Shown here: piece after piece, positions 16,505 to 24,245 of the stretch | Position numbering within the stretch: position 1 is the stretch's first letter | Layout of the letters: each line of letters starts with the position of its first letter | Assembly (NCBI GenBank): GCA_003852775.1 | Contig: RDDZ01000002.1 | Span: 1-35,975 of the forward strand | Length of the DNA: 35,975 bases | Reading direction: 5' to 3' | From: Microbacteriaceae bacterium | GTDB taxonomy: Bacteria; Actinomycetota; Actinomycetes; Actinomycetales; Microbacteriaceae | Translations under genes and position numbers: made by a program | The notes under the pieces: model-generated | The model's input: the letters and a program-made list of their open reading frames with translations, nothing else | Told to the model about the DNA's origin: nothing | Database searches by the model: none

Positions 16505-16894
16505 ATGAGTGACAGGACCACCATCGAGGGCGCACCCGAGAGCGCCGTCTCGACTACCGCCTCCGCCTCCGCCCCCGCCGAGATGGGCGCGGGCGTTTCG
16601 ATCCGCGCCTTCGTCTGCAGCCTCCTCGGCCCGCTACGTCGGCTGTCGCGGTGGTAGCCGTTCGTGGTCCTCGTGGTTGTGTTCGCCGTGATCGGTCTCC
16701 GCCGCCGAACCCCGGAGCGCTGGGTGAACGTCGTCGCCCTCGTGCTCGCCGGTGTCGTCCTGCTCGCCACCTTCGTGCTGCCGATGCTCTCCTTGTTCAT
16801 CGGTCTCGGCATGTTCGGCGAAGTTGCCCCCGAGGCCGTCGCCGAGACGTTCTGGTTCTACTGGGTGGGCAGTACCTGTTCCTGGGGTGAGTAG
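16505..16894 (+). pseudogene. Decayed small membrane protein gene, paralogue of the 3.3-kb fragment
   Basis: From ATG 16505 the frame reads a Ser/Ala/Pro-rich head and the start of a membrane segment (GVSIRAFVCSLLG), then meets TAG at 16655-16657. The same frame continues with PFVVLVVVFAVIGLRRRTPE and goes on as a clear homologue of the protein at 3347-3559. Near 16872 the frame loses register: restoring one base after GTGGGC would give a QYLFLG stop ending, matching RYLVLS of the paralogue. One nonsense codon and one frameshift in a short gene mark it as inactive, unless both are sequencing errors. GTG at 16664 could restart a 76-aa product. Confidence 0.6.
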
Positions 16895-16950
16895 GTCACC
16901 CGGCAGGTCACCGGCGCACCCACAACGGGGTACTTGTGCAACAGTCAAAC

Positions 16951-17041
16951 CTCCCGTCATGCTGGACCAGCACTCCCGGACGGGAGCGCGGAACCACCCC
17001 TATGAATCCCGGATGGGCTTCTGGAATTGCACGCACGTGCA
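16951..17041 (+). promoter_or_regulatory. Nested hairpins in the leader of the defence operon
   Basis: CTCCCGTC (16951-16958) pairs with GACGGGAG (16979-16986), enclosing a second perfect hairpin TGCTGG-A-CCAGCA (16960-16972). A third, TGCACG-CA-CGTGCA, lies at 17028-17041. All are upstream of the intrinsic terminator at 17049. Together they look like a folded leader RNA or a small RNA. I see no match to a known riboswitch class. A pair of AGGTCACC direct repeats lies just before, near 16896-16917. Confidence 0.45.
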
Positions 17042-17048
17042 CCCTGCG

Positions 17049-17074
17049 AAGCCGACGGCCCGTCGGCTTTTCTC
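17049..17074 (+). terminator. Intrinsic terminator ahead of the defence operon
   Basis: AAGCCGACG (17049-17057), loop GCC, CGTCGGCTT (17061-17069): a 9-bp perfect stem followed by TTCTC, the best rho-independent terminator in the window. It ends 40 nt before the first defence gene. That leaves little room for a promoter, so it may act as an attenuator as well as stopping read-through from the MFS side. Confidence 0.75.
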
Positions 17075-17085
17075 ATGTCTAGGAG

Positions 17086-17110
17086 CTCTCCTTCAAAGAA
17101 GAGGAGAGAG
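17086..17110 (+). promoter_or_regulatory. Hairpin covering the RBS of the first defence gene
   Basis: CTCTCCTTC (17086-17094) can pair with GAA (17098-17100) and GGAGAG (17103-17108), with a two-base bulge and an AAA loop. The right arm is the Shine-Dalgarno (GAGGAGAGAG) of the ATG at 17114. Folding would block initiation. Confidence 0.45.
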
Positions 17111-17113
17111 ACC

Positions 17114-18514
17114 ATGAACCAGACCGCTTCCGAACCCGTCGTGCTCAAGTTCGAGCAGCTCGCCGAGCAGACGGTCAGCGGCATCACGCGCATTTCAGGA
17201 TTCGTCCGGGCGCGTCACTTCGTTCCCGTCATCGACGAGCTCGACCTCGAGGCGAACCCGCGCTCGTCAAAGGTCGGGAAGGTGACCGCCGCGATCATCG
17301 AGTCGATCCAGACGACCCCTGAGGAGTTCCCCTTCAAGACGAAGGGCGTGCTGCTCGGCGCGACGAGCTACGAGCGGCTCGATCGCGGTCGCATCAGGAT
17401 CGAGTGCCGCGAACGCGACAAGGAGGGCATCCTCGACGGCGGCCACAACACGCTCGCGATCGGTCTGCACCTCCTCGCGCTCGCTGGCGTATCGGACGTC
17501 AAGATCCGCAAGGCCCGTGACTGGTCCGCGTTCCGTGCCCTGTGGGATGCGGAGCGCGAGACGGTCGCCGAGCTGAGGGGACGGCTGTCGGCCTTCGGCA
17601 CGCTCGAGCCCGGCGACGACGAACTGGCCTTCCTTATCCCCGTCGAGCTGATCGTACCGAGCGACCCCGACGATGAAGGCGTCGTCGATGCGTTCCAGTC
17701 GTCGATCCTCGAGATCTGCGCCGCTCGCAACAACAACGCCGAGTTGGTGGTGGGGGCGAAAGTCAACAAGGCGGGCTACTTCGACGACCTGCGGAGGATG
17801 CTTCCGGAGGGGATCGCCGACCGCATCGAGTGGAAGGCCGGCGAGGCTGCGCCCGTGAAGGCGGCCGACCTCGTGGCGCTCACCTGGATCCCGCTCAGCA
17901 TGCTCGACCCGATGCCTGTCGACGAGGGTGAGAAGCCGGTCGCCGCACCCATCCCGCAGAACCTCTACCGCAGCAAGGGCGAGTGCATGCAGAAGTTCCA
18001 CGACCTCATGCAGTTCGACGCTGTGACCGCCGACCACGGAGGTCATGCTGAGCTCCGCAATCCGCGCGTGCGGAGCGCCTTCGAGGTCGCCGCGCAGATG
18101 CCCGCGCTTTTCGACCTCATCTCGGCCAAATTCCCTGGTGCATACAACAAGAACGACGGCAAGTACGGGCGTATTGCGGCAGTCAAGAAGCTGAACCCCG
18201 AGAATGGCAAGCCCCGCCACGCCAAGTTCTCGGGCGGCAAGATCGACACCTCGAGCCCGGAAGGCTTCCTGTACCCGCTCGTGTACGGGCTCATCGCGCT
18301 CATGGAGCAGACACCTGCGGGTGAGGTGCGTTGGAAGACCGATCCCGTCTCGTTCCTGGAGCGCAACCTCGTGACGATCGCCGAGCAGTACAAGGACGTC
18401 ATCTCGGCTTTCAACTGGGACCCGATGAAGGTCGGCAAAGCCCCCCTGGCGTACAACGTGGTCAAGACCGCGTATGCGAACTTGCTCGCGGACGAGCAGG
18501 CGGCGGTTCGATGA
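17114..18514 (+). CDS. AIPR/DGQHR-like phage-resistance protein
   Basis: The 466-aa protein has the motif GILDGGHNTLAIGLHLLAL, with D108-G-G-H at its centre, preceded by a strand-rich stretch and followed by a helix. This D-G-G-H/Q pattern is typical of AIPR (abortive infection phage resistance) and the broader DGQHR proteins, found next to restriction and DNA-modification genes. Further conserved-looking parts are LEICAARNNNAELVVGAKVN (AIPR proteins often have an RNN segment here) and a C-terminal region KYGRIAAVKKL. Biochemical activity of the family is not settled. The ATG follows a strong GAGGAGAGAG site and a structured leader. Its stop overlaps the next start (ATGA). It is the first gene of a six-gene defence-like run. 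Confidence 0.7.
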   Translation: MNQTASEPVVLKFEQLAEQTVSGITRISGFVRARHFVPVIDELDLEANPRSSKVGKVTAAIIESIQTTPEEFPFKTKGVLLGATSYERLDRGRIRIECRERDKEGILDGGHNTLAIGLHLLALAGVSDVKIRKARDWSAFRALWDAERETVAELRGRLSAFGTLEPGDDELAFLIPVELIVPSDPDDEGVVDAFQSSILEICAARNNNAELVVGAKVNKAGYFDDLRRMLPEGIADRIEWKAGEAAPVKAADLVALTWIPLSMLDPMPVDEGEKPVAAPIPQNLYRSKGECMQKFHDLMQFDAVTADHGGHAELRNPRVRSAFEVAAQMPALFDLISAKFPGAYNKNDGKYGRIAAVKKLNPENGKPRHAKFSGGKIDTSSPEGFLYPLVYGLIALMEQTPAGEVRWKTDPVSFLERNLVTIAEQYKDVISAFNWDPMKVGKAPLAYNVVKTAYANLLADEQAAVR

Positions 18515-19104
18515 GCAGCATCCCTTCGTCGTTCGAGGTCGGGCAGGTCGCCGTCGAGGTGCTCGACGGCGAACGCACCATCGCCGGCCGTCCGTGGGGC
18601 AAGGCCGACGGCCCGGAACTCGAGGCGACCGCCACGATCGCGCGGGTGGCGACGCCGGATGGATTCGTGGGCTTCATCGCCCTCCAACGGTGGCCCGACG
18701 GTGAGACGGACCTGCGCCTGACCGACTCGGTGGGAGAAGCGGGCGAGTACGGGCGCCTCCATCAGGCCGGCGCTCTGGCGGTCAAGCGCGACGTGGGGCG
18801 CCTCGTCGCGATGCTCAAGGCGCTTAAGTACGGGCCGAAGGGATACGCCCAGCTGGCCAACGTCGAATGGGCGGATCTCGACGGGCTGGCGGGTCGAGAC
18901 GCGCGCCAGCTGCTGACTGAGCTCGGAGCGAGGTCATGTGCCGACTACGGTGATCTCTGGGACACGAGCGCACAGTATCGACGGCGCCCTGGCATCGAGG
19001 TTTCCACCGAGGAACCGAGCGCTCTGTTCGCCGCGTTCGTACTCACCCGGGTCGTTCCGCTGATGCGCCGATACGGCAAGCCGGGCGTGGAGGCGGTGGA
19101 GTGA
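18511..19104 (+). CDS. Hypothetical protein of the defence operon
   Basis: The 197-aa soluble protein is not recognised. The first half is beta-rich (EVGQVAVEVLDGERTIAG, FVGFIALQRWPDGETDLRL), the second helical (AVKRDVGRLVAMLKALKYG, DARQLLTELGARS). It has no signal peptide or membrane segment. It starts in the stop of the AIPR-like gene (ATGA) and its own stop overlaps the HEPN gene (GTGATG). Such tight coupling on both sides suggests a subunit of a complex with one or both neighbours. Confidence 0.75.
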   Translation: MSSIPSSFEVGQVAVEVLDGERTIAGRPWGKADGPELEATATIARVATPDGFVGFIALQRWPDGETDLRLTDSVGEAGEYGRLHQAGALAVKRDVGRLVAMLKALKYGPKGYAQLANVEWADLDGLAGRDARQLLTELGARSCADYGDLWDTSAQYRRRPGIEVSTEEPSALFAAFVLTRVVPLMRRYGKPGVEAVE

Positions 19105-20183
19105 TGTCGGAGGCGATCCGTCCGATCGAGCTTCCCGAGTCGCGCAGTTACGGCGAGCTCATGAAGAGCTTCTTCACCTTGTGGCGATCCCTGGGTGACG
19201 AGCTCGCGGACGTCGCTTCGTCGACTCTCGATCTGATCCGGGGCCCGCGCTGGTTCGACGACCTCGTCGCTCGACGCAAGGCCCAGAAGGCGCCACCGTT
19301 CCAAGGTTGGCGCCAGGATCCGCGAGATCTGTCGATCATCCTCGGCGACTATGCGCGCGAGCACGACTCGCCGTACCGCCAGGTGCTGACCGGGACGGCT
19401 GCGAGCACCGCCGCGGCCAAAAAATTGCAGAGCACCCGCAACATCTGGGTGCACGCAACGGAGGACCCGACGGCTGGCGATCTGCGCGACTTCGTCAAAC
19501 TCGTCATCGAGTTCGGCAAGCTCGAAGGCCTCGCGATCGCCGGACGGGCCGTTCCCCTCGGCAAGCGGCTCGAGCGTCTCATCACCGGCCAATACCAGGG
19601 CGCCAGGTCCATCCCTACCGTGTCGGAAACGCGAGCCGACGCACCACCGGCGCCCCCTGCTCCGCCCGAGACTGAGGCGCCGCTTGCCGCCCCGCCGCCT
19701 CGCCCGCGGATAGGTGGTCTATGGATCGGGGATATCCCGGCCGAGCGCTACACGCGAACACGGTTCGGTGATGTCGTCGACGCGACCGGGAACTCCATCG
19801 CTGCGCGCGTGACGGGCGACGCTACGGAGCGATTCCGGGCGTGGTTCGCGGCTCACCCCCTCGACAACCGTGTCTGGATCGCCGAAGACGGTGCGGTGGG
19901 CGGCTACGTCTCGGGTGACGCCCGCTTGCTGGGCTGGACATCGGCAGACCCCGAGGACGAATGGGCCCGCGGCTTCTATACACCGCACTGGTATGAGGTC
20001 GTCGACGGCCGGGTCGTCGACATCGACTCCATGGCGACCCGGGAGCTTCCAGGCGTCGCGATCCCGGACGGAACGATCCTGCGCGTGACGACCTATGGCG
20101 ACCTCATCGCCATCGACGACAGCGGTAACGGTCGCGTGGCGGTCGTCAGCCCGGCCACCTGGTTCCCCGGACACCTGGGGTGA
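19104..20183 (+). CDS. HEPN-motif protein (possible Swt1-like ribonuclease)
   Basis: The 359-aa protein is helical at its N-terminus (YGELMKSFFTLWRSLGDELA) and has STRNIWVHATEDP at about 110-122, in which R112-N-I-W-V-H117 is the R-x4-H motif of HEPN RNases, followed by a further helix (LRDFVKLVIEFGKL). HEPN proteins cut RNA and often provide the toxic or abortive arm of defence systems. A Pro-rich linker (about 178-200) leads to a C-terminal beta-rich domain of unknown type (GLWIGDIPAERYTRTRFG...). ATG 19104 shares one base with the upstream stop; GTG 19101 is an alternative. A six-A run (19419-19424) just before the HEPN motif is odd in this GC-rich DNA. The nuclease role rests on one motif. 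Confidence 0.65.
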   Translation: MSEAIRPIELPESRSYGELMKSFFTLWRSLGDELADVASSTLDLIRGPRWFDDLVARRKAQKAPPFQGWRQDPRDLSIILGDYAREHDSPYRQVLTGTAASTAAAKKLQSTRNIWVHATEDPTAGDLRDFVKLVIEFGKLEGLAIAGRAVPLGKRLERLITGQYQGARSIPTVSETRADAPPAPPAPPETEAPLAAPPPRPRIGGLWIGDIPAERYTRTRFGDVVDATGNSIAARVTGDATERFRAWFAAHPLDNRVWIAEDGAVGGYVSGDARLLGWTSADPEDEWARGFYTPHWYEVVDGRVVDIDSMATRELPGVAIPDGTILRVTTYGDLIAIDDSGNGRVAVVSPATWFPGHLG

Positions 20184-20261
20184 CCCGATGTCGGCGCCTG
20201 CCCCTATCCTGATCCACTGCGCTCGCGGGCTGCAGTACCCGAACTCCGAAAGGTCCACCTC

Positions 20262-23200
20262 ATGGCACTCCAGCTGAACGTCGTCGGCTCCCGAAGCGTC
20301 CCCTGGAAGGACGCACTTCCCGAGGGGGTGTCCGGTTCCGAGGTGATCTTCGGGCGAGATGACGCGGGTGTGGGGGCGGTGCAGATCGCGGTCGCGTCGG
20401 CCACGGTGCGTCCGACCAAGGGCACGCTCACGGCGATGTGGAAGACGCGCGGTCAGAACGTCGCCATGCCGGTGATCGTCGCGGCGGTCGCTCCCGAGGG
20501 GGTGTGGCTGCATGGTCCCGACGAGAAGGAGGATCCGGCAGGCCCCGTCTCGATCAAGCAAGCCGAGCGCCTCCTGCAGTCGGTTCTCGACGAACCAAAC
20601 GGGATCGCAGCCCATACCCAGATCCGCGCGATCCGCAACCACCTCGGCACCGTGGGCGGCACCGGGTTCGTCAATCACTTCCTGTTCGCGACGTACCACC
20701 TTCGCACGGACGTGCCGCGCCGGGCGGACTGGGCAGCGGCACGTGAGCGAGCCGCCTCGCTGTTGTCGAGGCGAGGTAAGGATCTCATCGAGGCTCTCGG
20801 CTTCACCACGGATTCGGCCCCCGGCGGTGCGCTGGTGCTCCGTGCAGCGTCGGGTTCCCGCCGCGCGATCGCGGTCTTGCTCGACGAGAGCGAGAACTTC
20901 GATCAGAAGAGCGCCAAGTACCAGCTGTCGCCCGTCGCTCACGGCCTTGAGGTCGCAGGTCGTGAGGAGGTGCCGTGGGTCATCGTGATGCGCAAGGACA
21001 CGCTGCGGCTGTACCCCGGGCGCGACGGCATCGGAGTCGGCCAGCGTGGCCAGTCGGAGACGTACTTCGAGCTCGATCTTGCGTTCCTCGACGAGGAGTT
21101 CGCGGGGCTCCTGCCGCTGATCTTCTCGGCAGATGCCTTGGAGAAGGACGGCACCGCCGACCAGATCCTCACCGGCTCCGGCAAGTACGCCGCCGATCTC
21201 GGCACGCGGCTCCGCGACCGGGTCTATGAGGGTGTCGTACCCGTGCTGGCGGCCGCCATCGCCGAGAGGCTGCCGAGCGTCGGGCTCGCCGTGGATGCGG
21301 ATGGCCTCCGCACTGCGTATGCGCTCACGATGCGCATCCTGTTCCGCCTGCTGTTCCAGGCCTACGGCGAGTCGAGCGAGCTCCTTCCGGTCGAGAACGA
21401 CAACTACCGGGCGAACAGCCTGCAGCGTTTCGTCGCCAGCATCGATGAGAAGACGGAGTTCGACGAGAACGCGTCGTCGATCTGGCTCGACCTGGTGCAG
21501 GTGTGGGACGCGATCGCCAATGGCAACAAGCAGTGGGGCATCCCCGCGTACGGCGGCAGCCTCTTCGATCAGAGCTCGGCAGAAGGCGAGCTCATCGAGA
21601 AGCTGAAGCTCCCTGACAGTGTGACCGGACCGGCGCTTCGCGCGATGCTGACCGAGCGCACAGAGGATGGCGTGCTCGGTGCGGTCGACTTCCGGTCGCT
21701 GCAGGTGCGCGAGTTCGGCACCATCTACGAAGGCCTGCTCGAGTCCTCGCTTTCGCTCGCCGAGGGCGACCTCACGCTCGACAGGAACGGCGCGTTCGTG
21801 CCGGCGAAGGAGGGCGACGCGGTCGTCGCGCGCGCGGGCGAGCCGTACTTCCACTCCGCTTCGGGTGAACGCAAATCGACAGGCTCGTACTACACCCCGA
21901 AGATCGTCGTCGATCACCTGATCGACCGCTCCATCGTGCCAGCGATCGAAAAGCACCTGGATCGGGTTCGTGAACTGATGGAGAGCGGGCGCGAACGCGA
22001 GGCGGCAGACCTCTTCTTCGACTTCCGGGTCGCCGATCTGGCGATGGGGTCTGCGCACTTCCTGGTGGCGGCGGTGGACAAGATCGAGCGCTACATGCGC
22101 GACTTCCTCACTGTGACACCGGTGCCGGGTGTGCGTGCCGAGCTGCAGCGCCTCGCCGAGTCGGCGCAGAGGGCGCTCAACGAAGTGTCGATCGCCGAGA
22201 TCGAGATCAACGAGGCGCAGCTGCTCCGCCGGCAGGTGGCGCGGCGATGCGTGTACGGGCTCGACATCAACCCGCTTGCCGTCGAGCTCTCGCAGCTGGC
22301 GATCTGGATCCACACGTTCGTCCCGGGGCTTCCGATGGCGAGTCTCGATCACAACCTCGTGCTCGCCAACTCGCTCACCGGCATCGGCACGGTGGACGAG
22401 GCAATCGAGGCGCTGGCAGTGGGTGACCTCCTCGCGCCGCTGATCAAGGAGCCCCTCGACGCGGCCCGTGACCTGCTGATCGACTACGCCAACGCGAGCG
22501 AGGCCGACAAGGCCGAGGTCGCCAGGGGCGCTGAGGTGCTCGCGCAGGCTCGGCAGGCGGCCGCTCCCGCGAAAGCTGTCTTCGATGTGGCGGTGGCCAT
22601 GCGTCTTGGCATCGTCAAGCCAGGCTCCGCTTTCACCCAGGACGACATCGACGAACTCGCCCGTGACCCGCGAGTCGCGGAAGCCGTGGACCCTCTCCTG
22701 CCTGCGCACATGCCGTACCTCTTCCCCGAGGTCTTCCTGCGCGGCAACGGCGGATTCGATGTGCTGCTGGGCAACCCGCCGTGGGAGAAGGTGAAGATTG
22801 AAGAACACCAGTGGTGGGGTATGCGGATTCCGAAGCTGCGGAGCATGCCGCAGAAGGAGAAGAACGCGGCGCTTGCCGCCTTCCGTGCCGGACGGCCTGA
22901 CCTCGAAGCACAGTACGCGGCTGACCTCGCGGCGACTGACGGGTACCGGGCGGTCATCGTGAGAGGCCCTTACCCGGGTATCGGTTCCGGTGGCGATCCT
23001 GACCTCTACCAGGCGTTTGCATGGCGCTTCTGGCGGCTGGTGCGTGAGACCGGGCGGGCTGCGCTGGTGCTCCCACGCGGCGCGCTTTCGGGCTCCGCGT
23101 TGGCCGAGTGGCGACGGCAGGTGCTCGACGAAGGGGCATTCGCAGACGTCTGCTTGCTGATGAACTCCGGAAACTGGATCTTCTCTAACGTCGACGGTCG

Positions 23201-24245
23201 ATACACGGTTGGACTCACGGTGATCGAACGCGGAACCTCCCACGTGGCACGTTTCTGCGGTCCGTTTTCGAGCGAAGCAGAGTTCCTGCGCGGCGCTGAC
23301 GACGTTGCGGAAGTTGAGGCAACCGAGTTCCTCTCGTGGGCGTCGACCGCGGCCTTCCCCCTGATTCCCGACGCGAAGTCAGCTGAGGTCTTCGCTCAGA
23401 TGAAGCGCTCACCTCGCTTCGACGAGGCGCGCCCCGGCTGGGAGTTTCGTCCGATTGCGGAGCTGCATGCGACCGGAGACAAGGACAAGTTCGAGTTCGA
23501 CACGGACGAGCCGCGCGGGCGCATCCCCGTGCTCGCGGGCGCCTCGTTCAACATCTGGAACCCCGACTTCGGCAAGCCGTACGCCTATGCGAAGCCGGAG
23601 GTACTCCGTCCCGCGCTCACGCAGAAATTGGAGCGCGCCATCGGTAACGCACGCTCGGCGTACTACCGGATGGCCTTCGGTGACGGTGAGCTGCCCATGG
23701 ATCGCGCGCGAATTGCGTTCCGCGATATTGCGCGGGCGACTGACACGCGCACGACTCTGGCCGTGTTGTTGCCCCCTGGGGCGGCGGTTGTCCACAACGC
23801 TCCTGTTCTTGTCGCCCGACAGGGCGATGCGCGAGCAGAGGCGTTCCTCCTGGGGGTCATGTGCTCGATGCCGTTCGACTGGGGTGCTCGGCGCTGGGTA
23901 GAACTCCACCTCACTTTCGATGTGCTCTCCGCTCTCCCTGTGCCTCATTACGACTCGCGCTCCACTTACGCCGCACGCGTGGCTGAGAGCGCTGCGCGCC
24001 TTGCAGCGGTCGACGAACGGTTCGCTGTCTGGGCGAGCGAGGTTGGCGTAGAAGTGGGGACGGTAGGCAACGACGCGGTGAAGGCTGACCTCATCGCCGA
24101 GCTCGATGCTCTTGTCGCTCTTCTCTACGGGCTCACTGCAGACCAGGTCGAGCACGTGTTTGCCACGTTCCACCGCGGCTGGGATTACCGCGCGCGCCTG
24201 GACGCAGTGCTTGAGCACTACAACCGCTGGAAGGAGCACGCATGA
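20262..24245 (+). CDS. Eco57I/PglX-like N6-adenine DNA methyltransferase (possible type IIG)
   Basis: A 1327-aa protein. The central class I methyltransferase has YYTPKIVVDHLIDRS (motif X region), the AdoMet-binding ADLAMGSAHFLVAAVDKIE (motif I, from D592), GLDINPLAVELSQLAIW, and the catalytic N838-P-P-W (VLLGNPPWEKV) of N6-adenine enzymes. The last 450 residues probably hold the target-recognition region. The N-terminal 500 residues resemble the front half of type IIG and PglX-like enzymes (FGTIYEGLLESSLSL just before the MTase); I cannot confirm an active nuclease site there. It likely marks host DNA and may depend on the adjacent helicase for restriction. It starts 78 nt after the HEPN gene, the only real gap in the island, so a second promoter is possible. 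Its stop overlaps the helicase start (ATGA). Confidence 0.88.
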   Translation: MALQLNVVGSRSVPWKDALPEGVSGSEVIFGRDDAGVGAVQIAVASATVRPTKGTLTAMWKTRGQNVAMPVIVAAVAPEGVWLHGPDEKEDPAGPVSIKQAERLLQSVLDEPNGIAAHTQIRAIRNHLGTVGGTGFVNHFLFATYHLRTDVPRRADWAAARERAASLLSRRGKDLIEALGFTTDSAPGGALVLRAASGSRRAIAVLLDESENFDQKSAKYQLSPVAHGLEVAGREEVPWVIVMRKDTLRLYPGRDGIGVGQRGQSETYFELDLAFLDEEFAGLLPLIFSADALEKDGTADQILTGSGKYAADLGTRLRDRVYEGVVPVLAAAIAERLPSVGLAVDADGLRTAYALTMRILFRLLFQAYGESSELLPVENDNYRANSLQRFVASIDEKTEFDENASSIWLDLVQVWDAIANGNKQWGIPAYGGSLFDQSSAEGELIEKLKLPDSVTGPALRAMLTERTEDGVLGAVDFRSLQVREFGTIYEGLLESSLSLAEGDLTLDRNGAFVPAKEGDAVVARAGEPYFHSASGERKSTGSYYTPKIVVDHLIDRSIVPAIEKHLDRVRELMESGREREAADLFFDFRVADLAMGSAHFLVAAVDKIERYMRDFLTVTPVPGVRAELQRLAESAQRALNEVSIAEIEINEAQLLRRQVARRCVYGLDINPLAVELSQLAIWIHTFVPGLPMASLDHNLVLANSLTGIGTVDEAIEALAVGDLLAPLIKEPLDAARDLLIDYANASEADKAEVARGAEVLAQARQAAAPAKAVFDVAVAMRLGIVKPGSAFTQDDIDELARDPRVAEAVDPLLPAHMPYLFPEVFLRGNGGFDVLLGNPPWEKVKIEEHQWWGMRIPKLRSMPQKEKNAALAAFRAGRPDLEAQYAADLAATDGYRAVIVRGPYPGIGSGGDPDLYQAFAWRFWRLVRETGRAALVLPRGALSGSALAEWRRQVLDEGAFADVCLLMNSGNWIFSNVDGRYTVGLTVIERGTSHVARFCGPFSSEAEFLRGADDVAEVEATEFLSWASTAAFPLIPDAKSAEVFAQMKRSPRFDEARPGWEFRPIAELHATGDKDKFEFDTDEPRGRIPVLAGASFNIWNPDFGKPYAYAKPEVLRPALTQKLERAIGNARSAYYRMAFGDGELPMDRARIAFRDIARATDTRTTLAVLLPPGAAVVHNAPVLVARQGDARAEAFLLGVMCSMPFDWGARRWVELHLTFDVLSALPVPHYDSRSTYAARVAESAARLAAVDERFAVWASEVGVEVGTVGNDAVKADLIAELDALVALLYGLTADQVEHVFATFHRGWDYRARLDAVLEHYNRWKEHA

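Noticed and set aside
16980-17070. tRNA or tRNA fragment near the terminator
   Set aside because: Several hairpins are present but no T-loop (GTTCRA) or cloverleaf spacing could be fitted.
20262-21760. PD-(D/E)xK nuclease in the methyltransferase N-terminus
   Set aside because: A VLLDESENFD segment and later strands are suggestive, but no convincing D...ExK arrangement could be placed.
19719-23243. 1174-codon open frame on the minus strand
   Set aside because: Antisense to the HEPN and methyltransferase genes; same shadow effect, no recognisable motif.
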